DNA of 64,000 nucleotides from Fimenecus sp900545625. Its GTDB lineage: Bacteria; Bacillota; Clostridia; Oscillospirales; Acutalibacteraceae. The stretch spans positions 1,178,001-1,242,000 of the forward strand of contig OZ007023.1 in assembly GCA_963931525.1 (NCBI GenBank). The letters are read 5' to 3'. A program made the translations under genes and the position numbers. The notes under the pieces were generated by a model. That model made no database searches. It was not told the origin of the DNA and worked only from the letters and a program-made list of their open reading frames with translations. Shown piece by piece: positions 33,267-42,210 of this stretch (position 1 is the stretch's first letter; every line of letters starts with the position of its first letter).

Positions 33267-33530
33267 TCAAATTAGATAATACCGATTCGAAGTCGCACTG
33301 CCGTTTTCACGGAAGTGCGGCTCTTTTCGTATCAGTCCGGCTTTCTCTAAATCTTTCACCGCTCGCTTAACCGTGCTGCGGGACACCGACAAATCTTTTG
33401 CGATAGTGTTCAGTCCTGGCCATGCTTTCCTTTCGCTGTCCATCCGGTCGTGAAGATAAATATAGACGAGCTTGGCACGATGCGGCAGATCGGCCTGATA
33501 CAGCTTTGTGAAATATGGCACAGCATCCAC
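33267..33530 (-). CDS. Winged-helix DNA-binding protein
   Basis: 87 residues. PHRAKLVYIYLHDRMDSER then GLNTIAKDLSVSRSTVKRAV and KDLEKAGLIRKEP is the N-terminal winged helix of RepA/Rep_3-like and helix-turn-helix proteins encoded in Gram-positive conjugative elements. Only the HTH domain is present; a replication-initiator C-terminus is missing. It lies 3 bases after the VirD4 gene. It may control transfer genes or bind the element origin. Confidence 0.85.
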   Translation of the reverse strand: MDAVPYFTKLYQADLPHRAKLVYIYLHDRMDSERKAWPGLNTIAKDLSVSRSTVKRAVKDLEKAGLIRKEPHFRENGSATSNRYYLI

Positions 33531-33533
33531 CTC

Positions 33534-35315
33534 CTAACCTGTGCGCACGGTAGCAGGCACTTTCGGCTGCCGTTCTGTCATGTCCGGGCCACCGTTGTTT
33601 GGTTCCGTCTTCGGCTGCGGTTTTTTAGCCTGCGGGAACTGACTGGTGATGGCCTGTATGATTTTGGCCCGGCTGACATAACACACCTTTCTTGCGCCAT
33701 GCTCCGCAACCGTATAAGGTGTATCCGAAAAAGAAATGCCCCACTTGAAAAACAGCTTTAACGGGGACACAAACGGATGCGTCCCTGTTTTCATCACGAT
33801 AAAGGAACCTTTTTTCATGTTTTTGAGCTCATCTGCGCTCATCAGCGGGCGCTCGGTCATCTGCAAAGACTGGGACGGATCGTTTTTGCTGCGGCTGACC
33901 GAGCCGGTCAACACTGTTCGGCTGCCCAGCGTCTTGGAAACAATATCCGCCGTTTCCGAGGTCGGGGCAAAACCGCCGGCAATCGTGATCTGGCAGTTGT
34001 CCTGAATGATAGCGGCACCTTCCCGGCCATAGTTTTTTTCCAGCTGCTGATAGCTCTGGATGATGCTGACGATGGAAAGCCGTCTGCTTCGGGAAGCGCT
34101 GTACATCATTTCCGCCGACTGGATCGGCGGCATGGTGCCAAATTCGTCACAGTAGAACATAACACGGTTGGGAAGCTTCCCGCCGTTTTCATCCGCCACA
34201 GAAAGGATTTCCCGGTACAGCTGCTGGATGAGCAGACTGATCATGAAGTAAGCATTGGGGTTTTCCTCCGGCATGACGACAAAAATGGCGGACTTCTCCT
34301 GACAAAAGCGCTCTGCATCCACCGCCGTATCAAAGCACAGCACCTGCTCCATCTCCGTGTCCAAAAAAGAATTGAGCCGGGACAGCGCCGTACTCATGAC
34401 ACTTGCCATAGCCTGATCGCCGGCGGACAGCGCCGCTCCCGCAAACCACCTCGCCTTATGATCCGGCGGCAGGCGGTCCAGCAGAAGCTGGAAGTGATTT
34501 TTCCCCTTTACGCTGCTGGGCGCCATCAATTCCTGGATCAGCTTGAACACCGATACAATATGCCGTTCCTTTGGTTCGGCAAACTCCGCAATGAGCAGGA
34601 TGACCGATGTCATCAGCCCTTCGGCAGCGTCATAAAAGAAGGCGTTCTGACCATAAGCGGAAGCGTCACCGTCTCCGTAGATGAGTGTCTTGGCAATGAT
34701 TTTCGCATATTTTTCCGCCCTTGCTTTCAAAGCAATATCATTGGGATTTTCCTTGTAGGCGTCCATATATTTGTTGACGAGATGCAACAGGTTGTTCCCG
34801 TCCGATTGGGTAGGATTCCGCAGATCAATGACCGCCACGTTATAATGGTAATCCTCTTGTGCGATTCTTCCATAATTCCGATAGAGGTCGCCTTTGGTAT
34901 CGGTCGCCAGGAAGGACATCCCGCTGGCGCAGGCATATTCCAGATTTGGGTACAGCCAATAGGCTGTTTTTCCGCAGCCAGCTGCGCCGACCATCATGCA
35001 GTGAACGTCCGCGTCATCCACAAGGGCAACGGTTTCCCCGCCCTTGTTTTTGCAGCCGACAATGATGCCCTGTGGCAGCTTCGGCGGCTGGTTTTTCTTT
35101 GCTTGTCTTCTCCATGCGCTGGGCGTGAACGGTACCTGCCTATAGGTCCGCCGGATTTCTGATTTGGTGGCGAACCGGGCCGTACCGTGCTGGCCGTCAC
35201 CCACTGTTTTGCTTTTGATGCCGTTAAGGTTGTATAGATGAGAAGCGAGTGTGATTCCGCCGATGACGGCGAACATGACCGCCGCTATCACGATCAGGAG
35301 AGTTGTATTCCCCAT
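33534..35315 (-). CDS. virD4: VirD4/TraG type IV coupling protein
   Basis: 593 residues. An N-terminal membrane segment (LLIVIAAVMFAVIGGITLAS) is followed by Walker A GAAGCGKT (110-117), then FLATDTKGDLYRNYG, Walker B VMFYCDEFGTMP and a TraG-type C-terminus with RPLMSADELKNM. It is the membrane ATPase that brings the relaxase-DNA complex to the mating channel. Length is standard. It overlaps the TOPRIM gene by 22 bases. The neighbouring relaxase and TOPRIM genes form the DNA-processing unit. Confidence 0.95.
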   Translation of the reverse strand: MGNTTLLIVIAAVMFAVIGGITLASHLYNLNGIKSKTVGDGQHGTARFATKSEIRRTYRQVPFTPSAWRRQAKKNQPPKLPQGIIVGCKNKGGETVALVDDADVHCMMVGAAGCGKTAYWLYPNLEYACASGMSFLATDTKGDLYRNYGRIAQEDYHYNVAVIDLRNPTQSDGNNLLHLVNKYMDAYKENPNDIALKARAEKYAKIIAKTLIYGDGDASAYGQNAFFYDAAEGLMTSVILLIAEFAEPKERHIVSVFKLIQELMAPSSVKGKNHFQLLLDRLPPDHKARWFAGAALSAGDQAMASVMSTALSRLNSFLDTEMEQVLCFDTAVDAERFCQEKSAIFVVMPEENPNAYFMISLLIQQLYREILSVADENGGKLPNRVMFYCDEFGTMPPIQSAEMMYSASRSRRLSIVSIIQSYQQLEKNYGREGAAIIQDNCQITIAGGFAPTSETADIVSKTLGSRTVLTGSVSRSKNDPSQSLQMTERPLMSADELKNMKKGSFIVMKTGTHPFVSPLKLFFKWGISFSDTPYTVAEHGARKVCYVSRAKIIQAITSQFPQAKKPQPKTEPNNGGPDMTERQPKVPATVRTG

Positions 35316-36229
35316 TCCGGCTGTACCTCCTGTTCTTTAGAGATAGAGAGACTTGCGGCTGCCAGCAAGTCCTCGTTCCAGTCCTTATGCACCGGCACAA
35401 GAATTTCAGAAGCGGTTCCCTGAACAAAGAGTTTGTCGGCAATGCGTTTCGCTGCCGTTTGTCCAGGTTCATCGCTGTCAAGGCAGAGAACCACCTGCCT
35501 GATATTTGGATTGTCCTTGAGCGTTTGAAAAAGTACCCTGTCTGAAACCGAACAGGATGCCGCATAGCTGTGCTGCCGCCAGCCCTCTTTCTGCATGGAA
35601 ATGAACGAAAGCATATCAATCGGTGCTTCAAAGAGATAGAGCGTATCGCTTTGCCCACTCCAGTGGAAACTGTATTCCGGCTGGCTGCCGGACACATTGC
35701 CTTTGTAGCTGCTCTCGGAACCAGTCCCGCGCTTGTGGGCGTGCTTTGGATTACCATTGGAATCGAAGCCTACAAAGACTGCGTTGTGGTAGTCTGCCGA
35801 TTCATAAATCATGCCTTTATGAACAAAGGCATATAGCACCTCCCGGTCGATACCCCGGCGGTTCAGGAGATAGGCGAACACCCGCCGCATATTGTCGTTC
35901 TTCGGCGGCAGTACAAACGGTTTTTCTTCCTTTTGTACAGATGGAGAAACGGCAAGCGTCCCACCCGATCCACCCAGCAGATATTCCATCGCTTCCGGAT
36001 AGGACTTATTGTAAAAGCGGCGTACAAAGTCCACCGCATCGCCACCGACCTGTTCATATTGGTGATACCACAGGTTTCCTCGAATGGTGACCTTCTGTCC
36101 GCCGTCCATCCATTCGCTTTCTGAACCGGAGCGCTTGAGGGTTTCCCCCTGGCTGCGGAGCAGTTCCGCAATATCGGTTTGTCTGGCCTGTGTCTTTTGT
36201 TGTTCCGTAAAATGAATATATTGAGACAA
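35294..36229 (-). CDS. DUF3991/TOPRIM-domain protein
   Basis: 311 residues. The first 95 residues contain a primase-type N-terminus without the zinc Cys set (ITE-like QTDIAELLRSQGETLKRSGS, DAVDFVRRFYNKSYPEAMEY). The middle (MRRVFAYLLNRRGIDREVLY) is DUF3991. The TOPRIM part has LYLFEAPIDMLSFISMQ (Glu) and VVLCLDSDEPGQTAAKRIAD (DxD). Such proteins are encoded next to relaxases in ICEs and may prime complementary strand synthesis or process DNA. TOPRIM residues look intact. Confidence 0.88.
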   Translation of the reverse strand: MSQYIHFTEQQKTQARQTDIAELLRSQGETLKRSGSESEWMDGGQKVTIRGNLWYHQYEQVGGDAVDFVRRFYNKSYPEAMEYLLGGSGGTLAVSPSVQKEEKPFVLPPKNDNMRRVFAYLLNRRGIDREVLYAFVHKGMIYESADYHNAVFVGFDSNGNPKHAHKRGTGSESSYKGNVSGSQPEYSFHWSGQSDTLYLFEAPIDMLSFISMQKEGWRQHSYAASCSVSDRVLFQTLKDNPNIRQVVLCLDSDEPGQTAAKRIADKLFVQGTASEILVPVHKDWNEDLLAAASLSISKEQEVQPEWGIQLS

Positions 36230-36241
36230 AAATAATACCTC

Positions 36242-39178
36242 CTATCCCTGCCGCAGACCATGCGCCTGCTTTTTCTCGTCAATCTTTCGTTTGAGCTTCC
36301 GCTCGGTCATACCGGCTGTTCCTTTCCGCTCATCCTCCAGGCGGTTTTGGATCATGCGAGAAAGATGCTGTAACAGTCGGAGCGCTCCCAATGCTGCCGA
36401 CCAGTTCTGATTGGATTTGATACTGTGGAGAAGCTGGGCGGCATATGGATTGCCATGTTCGGCAGACAAAGTCAACCACCGGATCGCTTCCCGTTCATTT
36501 CGTACCACATCCTTGCCCCGCAGATACAATGAGCCGAGCTGAAACTCAGCGAAGCTGTTTTGCTGGGCGGCGGCGATCTTTAGAAAGTACACCGCCTTAT
36601 GAACATCCTTGACCGATTCCTCGGTGAGTAGTATCTTGCCTGCAAGGTAAGCGGCATAGGCATTTTCTTTTTCTGCCGCCTGTTCCAAATACAGAAGAGC
36701 CCTGCCGATATCCCGCATCACGACTTCTCCACGGTATAAGAGTTTCCCAACCAGATATTGTGCCGGAGTGAAGTCGCTGTCTGCTGATTCGGTGAGCAGA
36801 CGGATGGATTCGGGAATGTTTTGCGGCAGCAGAACTCCTTCCAGATAGGCTTTGCCGAGGGTGTATTGAGCGCAGCAGTTTTTCTGCCCGGCCGATGCGG
36901 TCAACAGCTGGACACCGCGCTCCATGTCCTGTGCGGTATCCACACCCATGAGCAGTGTTTTCCCCAGCAGGTATTCCGCATACGGATTCTCTTTTTTGAC
37001 TGCTTCGTTCAGCCAGTGCAGAGCGCGGTTTACGTCCTTCGGTATTTCATCGCCCTTGAGGAACAGCCTGCCGAGTGTGTATGCCGCGTACTCGTGACCT
37101 TTCCTCGCCGCTTTCAGCAGGCAGTCCACCGCTTTATTGGGATCGTAATATTCCGAGTCTTTTCGCAGGAACAGTTTGCCGAGGCCATATAGGGCGTCGG
37201 GGTGGTCCAGTTTGGCCGCTTTTTCAAAATACCGCTTTGCCTGCCGCAGATTCACCGCCGTTCCGATCCCGCCCATGTTCATCTGTCCCAAGCGGTAGTA
37301 CAGCTTGTCGTCCGCCATGTTCTGCTCGATCACGAGGAACCCCTGATATGCCTGCCGGTACCATGCTTCTGATGCTGCCTTGTCTGGAGTCGTGCCGATC
37401 CCATCCCTGCACATCCGTCCAAGCTCATATGCGGCATAGGCGTTTGGCTTTTCCGAATGCTCTGCTGCCATGCAATACAATTCATAGGCTTTTTCATCGT
37501 TTTGCTCCACGCCCTGACCGCGGCGGTACAGACTGCCGAGAGAATAGGCGGCGAAGGGATTGTCTTCCGTCACCGCTTTCTCATACCACTTTGCAGCCTG
37601 TCCATAGTCCTGCTCCACGCCGTATCCGAAAGCATACAGCTTGCCGATGCGGTATTGCAGATAGTCTTTTTTCTTGGACGAGGCTTCTTTGGCAATAAAG
37701 GCATGATACGCTTTTGTGAACCACGCCTGCGCCTGTTCTTCATCCTTTTCACAGCCGAGGCCGGAGAGGTACATTTTTCCAAGGTCGTGCATGGCAAAGC
37801 CGTTTCCTTTTTTGGCTTCGGTCTGCATCAGGGAAAAGGCGGCATCAAAATCAGGCAGTATCTCTTTTGTGCCATAAAAAAACTGACGAGCCTTTTTATA
37901 CTCATCAGTCCACCATGATTTCTTTTTCTTGTTGCCACTACCGCCGCCATAGAAGCGATCCGGCTCTGTCGGTTCCGTTTCGTCCCAGTCGGTATCCCTG
38001 CTGATCTCCGGCTCATCTACATCAGGCTGAGAGTCCTCCGGTGTTTCTTCCATCTCGATATGGCCGGCGGCAATGTTCATCGCTTCCTGTATCACCGCAT
38101 TTTTGATTGCTTTGAATTCCTTGTTCTGGGATAACGGGATACGCTGTTCCGGTGTGTTTCTGTAGGTGCTGGTGATCTTATCCCGCTGTTCGTACCACAG
38201 ATCATACATGGCGGCAATGTTTTTGTCCTTCGCCAGCTCGTCTACAACGGCGTTCACGAGGTTTCGTCCGGTCTGCGGCAGATACCCGTATACCTTTTTC
38301 CCTTTGCAATGCTTCAGCTGCTCCGACAGTTTCACAAGCAGATCGGCGACAATGGGATTGTCACAGCTGCCGGAGTTGATGCGCCCGATGATGTCTGCCA
38401 GAACGTCCCGGCTCTTTTGGGTGAGCGTATTTCGCTGCTTTGTCTGCTCTGTATAGACCTGCAGCAGATCCTGCTTGAAAATCTGCCGGGCAAATACAGA
38501 CTTCAGTTTATGGAGTCCCTGCTCTGTCATATATGGTTCCCGGCCTGCCGAGTATGCCACGATATGCACATGGGGATGATGGCTCTCGTTATGGAACGCC
38601 GCATACCACCGCAGGTCGGTCAGCGGGATTTTCATCGCTGCTGCCATAGCGTCAGTCTGGCTGCGGAGCAGATCCCGCCATGCGGAACCTTTGTCATATC
38701 CCAGCCGTACAGCATCTTCCCGCCGCAGGGACAGGATTTCGGTAAACACCACGCCCTTGTGGTTTGCTACCTCTTTGGCCGCAGCGGAGAGATTGATGGG
38801 GACGCCGTCATCGGTGAACAGACCGTGCGAGCCCTGACGCTCCACGCGGGGACGCTTCGCAATATATTCCACATAGTTTTCCCGTTTTCCAATCAGATCG
38901 ACACGTTCCTCAATCGCACGGGTGATGAATTCAGAGGCTGCACCGGCTGTGCGGGATTTTTCATAGTCTTGATATTCAAAGCTGTCTTTGGCGTCGGGAT
39001 AATCCGAAAGGATTTGTGTGATCAGTTCAGTCTGCGCCTTTGTCACGGGACGGTGCTTCCACGAGTCATCGAGTTTTTCCACGCCTTCACGCTGGGCGAT
39101 ATACCGAATAAGATTTTCCGAGTGCCTGCCGGACGCACCTGCTTTGAGATACCGCCACTTGAAAATAATCCCCGCCAT
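36242..39178 (-). CDS. MobP-type relaxase fused to Sel1 repeats
   Basis: 978 residues. The N-terminus (MAGIIFKWRYLKAGASGRHS, NLIRYIAQREGVEKL) and the histidine motif WYAAFHNESHHPHVHIVAYS (His196, His201, His203, His205) define a MobP-clan relaxase (MobP3-like, recalled). A catalytic Tyr probably lies in NLIRYIAQ. From about residue 450 to 930 there are about 12 Sel1-like repeats of about 36 residues (LYAFGYGVEQDYGQAAKWYE, LGSLYRRGQGVEQNDEKAYE). Sel1/TPR-type repeats are protein-binding and are unusual on a relaxase; they may recruit the coupling protein or a host factor. The candidate oriT lies upstream. Confidence 0.92.
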   Translation of the reverse strand: MAGIIFKWRYLKAGASGRHSENLIRYIAQREGVEKLDDSWKHRPVTKAQTELITQILSDYPDAKDSFEYQDYEKSRTAGAASEFITRAIEERVDLIGKRENYVEYIAKRPRVERQGSHGLFTDDGVPINLSAAAKEVANHKGVVFTEILSLRREDAVRLGYDKGSAWRDLLRSQTDAMAAAMKIPLTDLRWYAAFHNESHHPHVHIVAYSAGREPYMTEQGLHKLKSVFARQIFKQDLLQVYTEQTKQRNTLTQKSRDVLADIIGRINSGSCDNPIVADLLVKLSEQLKHCKGKKVYGYLPQTGRNLVNAVVDELAKDKNIAAMYDLWYEQRDKITSTYRNTPEQRIPLSQNKEFKAIKNAVIQEAMNIAAGHIEMEETPEDSQPDVDEPEISRDTDWDETEPTEPDRFYGGGSGNKKKKSWWTDEYKKARQFFYGTKEILPDFDAAFSLMQTEAKKGNGFAMHDLGKMYLSGLGCEKDEEQAQAWFTKAYHAFIAKEASSKKKDYLQYRIGKLYAFGYGVEQDYGQAAKWYEKAVTEDNPFAAYSLGSLYRRGQGVEQNDEKAYELYCMAAEHSEKPNAYAAYELGRMCRDGIGTTPDKAASEAWYRQAYQGFLVIEQNMADDKLYYRLGQMNMGGIGTAVNLRQAKRYFEKAAKLDHPDALYGLGKLFLRKDSEYYDPNKAVDCLLKAARKGHEYAAYTLGRLFLKGDEIPKDVNRALHWLNEAVKKENPYAEYLLGKTLLMGVDTAQDMERGVQLLTASAGQKNCCAQYTLGKAYLEGVLLPQNIPESIRLLTESADSDFTPAQYLVGKLLYRGEVVMRDIGRALLYLEQAAEKENAYAAYLAGKILLTEESVKDVHKAVYFLKIAAAQQNSFAEFQLGSLYLRGKDVVRNEREAIRWLTLSAEHGNPYAAQLLHSIKSNQNWSAALGALRLLQHLSRMIQNRLEDERKGTAGMTERKLKRKIDEKKQAHGLRQG

Positions 39179-39181
39179 CGA

Positions 39182-39592
39182 TTACATCCCATTTTGAAAT
39201 TTTACGGCGTCCTCCAGCCGGACAGCCCCGTGCAGGCGTTTGACTTCCTCCACGCACAGACCGCGCAGGCGGGAGAGCGTATCCGCATCGATCTGGTTGG
39301 TCGCTGCCGTCACATGAAGCGTCATGGACAGCTCCACCGCCAGCTTAAACAGCAGGCTTGCCATCCGGTTTTCCAAACTGTCCAGGCTGCCTTTGACGGT
39401 AGAGACAATGACGTTTGGAAAATACTCTTGACCGTCATCGGCTGCCAGGTATCCGGCATAGAACAAGACCGCTTTCTCGATAAACTCCGAACGGCTCCGG
39501 CAGTCATCGTCCCGATAGAGTTTCTCGATTTTGGCTAGCGTTTCCGGGCGTAGCCACAGGGCGAATTTCCGCTTTTCCTTCGGTATCGGCAT
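39182..39592 (-). CDS. Ribbon-helix-helix relaxosome accessory protein
   Basis: 136 residues. KRKFALWLRPETLAKIEKLY then SRSEFIEKAVLFYAGYL is a ribbon-helix-helix DNA-binding domain as in relaxosome accessory proteins. The C-terminal half is helical (LENRMASLLFKLAVELSMTL). The relaxase follows after 3 bases, and the repeat-rich candidate oriT lies directly upstream. It probably binds oriT and loads the relaxase. A MobC role is the usual analogy, though the sequence is not a classical MobC. Confidence 0.85.
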   Translation of the reverse strand: MPIPKEKRKFALWLRPETLAKIEKLYRDDDCRSRSEFIEKAVLFYAGYLAADDGQEYFPNVIVSTVKGSLDSLENRMASLLFKLAVELSMTLHVTAATNQIDADTLSRLRGLCVEEVKRLHGAVRLEDAVKFQNGM

Positions 39593-39614
39593 ACTTCATC
39601 ACTTCCTTGCTGTT

Positions 39615-39830
39615 TTTTGATGCAATCCCCCTCAAAAAGGCTGTGGGACTGGTGTTGGGAGAATGTGCAACCCCAACAGCCGAAAATCGGGCAGTTTGCA
39701 ACCCCTCGCATCTGCGAAACGGAAAAGGGCGGAATCCCCTTTGCAGTCCGCGTTGCGGGCTGCTGTGAACCGAGGCGGGGCAGCTTTGCAACCCCGCCTC
39801 TTATTCCTGCAACCAAATCGCAGGCAAAGC
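39615..39830. other. Candidate origin of transfer (oriT)
   Basis: Between the small gene at 39962 and the accessory gene at 39592 there are about 370 bases with no supported gene. They contain TGCAACCCC three times (39666-39674, 39697-39705, 39787-39795), variants at 39621 (TGCAATCCCC) and 39808 (TGCAACCA), a perfect 9-bp inverted repeat GAGGCGGGG/CCCCGCCTC (39772-39780, 39792-39800), and TCGCA-TC-TGCGA at 39706. Direct repeats plus inverted repeats next to relaxase genes are the usual make-up of an oriT. The exact nick site cannot be named. Confidence 0.6.
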
Positions 39831-39961
39831 CAGCCGATTTGGAGAGGTTCCTCCGTCCGTGCAAGCCTTGCTCAAAACCGCCCGAATTTCGCTCCAAGAC
39901 CGTTTACCGGGTACTTCCTCCACCGTCCCGGCAAAGCCGCCGCACGGGGCGTCACAGCGGC

Positions 39962-40237
39962 TCACAGGGGGTACATATTCAGACCTTTTTCTGTCTGGTC
40001 AAGTTCCGGTTCGCAGATTTCTGCTTTCGTCAGATCAAAATTGGAGAGCGAATAATACTCCCGATAGTATTCGTCAAGCTGGTGGCGACGCATATATTCC
40101 TCGTTGCTTGCATTGATTCCCAAGTCAACACCGTCGTAACCGTCACCACAGGTATATACTTCTTCGATGCTGCCGTCTTCCATGCGCAAAAACATTCCGG
40201 CATGGATTTCGGTTCCGTTTTTATCAAAATATTTCAT
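39962..40237 (-). CDS. Small ICE protein, uncharacterised (91 aa)
   Basis: MKYFDKNGTEIHAGMFLRME then DGSIEEVYTCGDGYDG: a small beta-rich start reminiscent of YopX-like 'nGkeI-x-x-G-d' proteins, ending in LTKAEICEPELDQTEKGLNM. It is alone between the fic terminator (40284-40313) and the candidate oriT. Its role is unknown; it could be an accessory of transfer. Confidence 0.65.
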   Translation of the reverse strand: MKYFDKNGTEIHAGMFLRMEDGSIEEVYTCGDGYDGVDLGINASNEEYMRRHQLDEYYREYYSLSNFDLTKAEICEPELDQTEKGLNMYPL

Positions 40238-40283
40238 GTCCTGTTCCTCTCTGTTTCTCAGGAGAATTCACCGCATGGTTGGC

Positions 40284-40313
40284 AAAAAAGACCGCAGGGA
40301 ATTCCCTGCGGTC
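40284..40313 (-). terminator. Terminator after fic
   Basis: GACCGCAGGGA/TTCCCTGCGGTC (40290-40313) is a perfect stem, followed by TTTTTT on the minus strand (40284-40289). It lies 20 bases past the fic stop. Confidence 0.92.
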
Positions 40314-40333
40314 TGCTTGAACGAGATTCTGTT

Positions 40334-41098
40334 TTATAAGGTCATGGCCGGTCCATTGTCCTGTATTTGCTCCTGTGCGATAGAAAGGTATTCGCCCAGC
40401 CGCTGTTCTTCCAGCTCCGCAATCATATCCGCGAAGGGCTGCAGATCACCATTCACCGCATAGGCTTCGAGGGCATCGAAGTATTCCAGCCGGTTTTCCT
40501 TGGCGATGGACACAGGGAGAAACCCCTGTGCCATGAGCTGATAGTTCATGATCATCCGGGAGGTTCTTCCGTTGCCGTCCACAAAAGGATGGATTCTCAC
40601 AAACTCCGCATGCGTCCAGGCCGCCAGTTCGATGGCATTGAACCCGGTTTTGTACGGCAGGTCCGCAAAGAAGTCTTTGATCTGGCGGTACATCTCGCTG
40701 GGGACTGGCGGCTTGTGTCCTGCACCGGAGATGCGGACTTCCACGTTCCGATAAACGCCTCCAACCAATATATTGTCCATGAGCAGGGCGTGGATATCCT
40801 TGACAGCGGCCTCATCCAGCGGCTTGCTCTCCGCAACACATTTCTTCACATAGGCGAAAGCTTTATCGTGATTCGCTACCTCATAGATCTCGCGGAGCGT
40901 TTTCCCGCCGACCGAAAGGCCGTCCTCGATGATCGCTTTGGTCTGGATCAGCGTCAGCGTATTGCCCTCGATGGCAGTCGAGTTGTGCGCGTATTCAATG
41001 TCAAAGCTCTTGTCGAAGCTTTCCAGCGCTTCTCTGGGAAGTCCGTCCCGCTGTTCTTTCAGCTGTTCCTTCATCCGCAGCAGTTTCTCATAATCCAT
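40334..41098 (-). CDS. fic: Fic-domain protein (probable AMPylase)
   Basis: 254 residues. The core motif HPFVDGNGRT (His170 to Thr179) is the catalytic HPFx[D/E]GNGR motif; the flap PYKTGFNAIELAAW precedes it. An N-terminal inhibitory helix with STAIEGN (40-46) makes this a class II Fic, self-inhibited by Glu44. Fic enzymes attach AMP from ATP to Ser/Thr/Tyr of protein targets. No antitoxin gene (class I FicA) is needed. In mobile elements Fic proteins may act on host or competitor topoisomerases, but the target is not visible here. Confidence 0.93.
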   Translation of the reverse strand: MDYEKLLRMKEQLKEQRDGLPREALESFDKSFDIEYAHNSTAIEGNTLTLIQTKAIIEDGLSVGGKTLREIYEVANHDKAFAYVKKCVAESKPLDEAAVKDIHALLMDNILVGGVYRNVEVRISGAGHKPPVPSEMYRQIKDFFADLPYKTGFNAIELAAWTHAEFVRIHPFVDGNGRTSRMIMNYQLMAQGFLPVSIAKENRLEYFDALEAYAVNGDLQPFADMIAELEEQRLGEYLSIAQEQIQDNGPAMTL

Positions 41099-41158
41099 CT
41101 CTGCTCACCTCGTTTCTGCTTGCTTAAAAATATATTGTACCACACCTTTACTAATTTA

Positions 41159-41563
41159 TCAATCCGCAGGTGGTTTGGTTTTCTTCTCTTTAACCGTTTT
41201 CCCGTCCAGCCGGGTGAATCCGCAGTCGGTATAGGAGAGCCCATGCTCTGTGATATACCAGTCGAGTTTCTCGGCCATGTCCGTTTCTTTCAGGCTGTCC
41301 GCTGGGATCGCATCGTAGTAAATCCATTCCCGGCTGTCCGGTGCGTCCTTGACAAGGATGTCATGCCCCAGCTCCAGCCCTGCCGAAGAAAGGAACAGTA
41401 TGGCGTCCATCCGCACACATCCCACCTCCAGAGAGGCGGCGGCTGTGTCGGGAAACGGATCGGGCGGCACAGACTTCAACTCCGCAATCTGCCGGTCGGT
41501 CAGATATTTTCGGAACAGATACTGCCCGCCGTATTTCTTTTTCAGCTCCCTTGCCTTGTTCAT
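41159..41563 (-). CDS. Uncharacterised ICE protein (134 aa)
   Basis: From the ATG at 41563 (GGAGGTGAACAG upstream); a GTG at 41587 would overlap the previous gene. MNKARELKKKYGGQYLFRKY then LTDRQIAELKSVPP and GLELGHDILVKDAPDSREWI. An alpha/beta protein with a basic C-terminal KTVKEKKTKPPAD. Common in ICEs beside the amidoligase/cyclotransferase pair, so it may take part in the same peptide chemistry, but I do not recognise it. Confidence 0.68.
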   Translation of the reverse strand: MNKARELKKKYGGQYLFRKYLTDRQIAELKSVPPDPFPDTAAASLEVGCVRMDAILFLSSAGLELGHDILVKDAPDSREWIYYDAIPADSLKETDMAEKLDWYITEHGLSYTDCGFTRLDGKTVKEKKTKPPAD

Positions 41564-41580
41564 TTTACTGTTCACCTCCG

Positions 41581-42189
41581 TCACCAATGCATTCCATCGG
41601 AGAAATAGAAGGGATCGGACTCGTCCAGATCCGGCTCGCTGTTTCCTTCCAGTTCTTCTTCCTCATCATAATCCTCCGCTTCTTCCTCACCGTAATCCGC
41701 ATAGCCGAACAGCGTCTGCTGCTGTGACCTTCGGCTGTAACTTTTGTAAAAGTTTTGCGCACTGTCCTTGACAGCCTGGTCCAGCACATCGGTATCCAGT
41801 CCACAGTCGTGATACCCTTCCAGCACCGTCTGGTAGTAATAGGGCGAGGGCATCCCGAACTGCTGTTTCAGATTCATGATATACACCATGGCGCTGACTT
41901 CTTCGTCGCCGAGCTGTACCGGCACATTCTGCTTGAAATAGTGAGAGGGATATCCCTCATAGCGGTCCAGGGCCATTTCATCCCTTGGCTGTATCTCCCA
42001 TACCGCCGCCGGCACAGAAGCGTTTTCTTTCGGTGCGATGGTGGCGAAAGCACAGGTAGGATTACCTTTGAACTGCAGTTCGTACCCCTCGATGATGCCG
42101 GTATCATACAGCTTTGCTGTCGGACACCGATGCTTCATTTGCTTAAAATTCAGGTTGCTTCCGTAGGCAACATACAATCGTTTGCTCAT
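41581..42189 (-). CDS. Gamma-glutamylcyclotransferase-like (AIG2/GGCT) protein
   Basis: 202 residues. The N-terminus RLYVAYGSNLNFKQMKHRCP contains YGSNL (9-13), the substrate-binding loop of GGCT/AIG2 enzymes; the body includes YEGYPSHYFKQNVPVQL and EGYHDCGLDTD. An acidic tail (EEEAEDYDEEEELEGNSEPD) is added. GGCT enzymes release 5-oxoproline from gamma-glutamyl amines. Pairing with an amidoligase (next gene upstream) is a known conserved association: the ligase would make a gamma-glutamyl bond and the cyclotransferase remove it. Confidence 0.87.
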   Translation of the reverse strand: MSKRLYVAYGSNLNFKQMKHRCPTAKLYDTGIIEGYELQFKGNPTCAFATIAPKENASVPAAVWEIQPRDEMALDRYEGYPSHYFKQNVPVQLGDEEVSAMVYIMNLKQQFGMPSPYYYQTVLEGYHDCGLDTDVLDQAVKDSAQNFYKSYSRRSQQQTLFGYADYGEEEAEDYDEEEELEGNSEPDLDESDPFYFSDGMHW

Positions 42190-42210
42190 TGTTTCTGCTC
42201 ACTCCTTTAT

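Noticed and set aside
39535..39897. 120-codon frame on the minus strand in the region before the relaxosome genes
   Set aside because: It overlaps the accessory gene and the repeats, has no RBS, and its residues follow the direct repeats. I treat the area as a candidate oriT.
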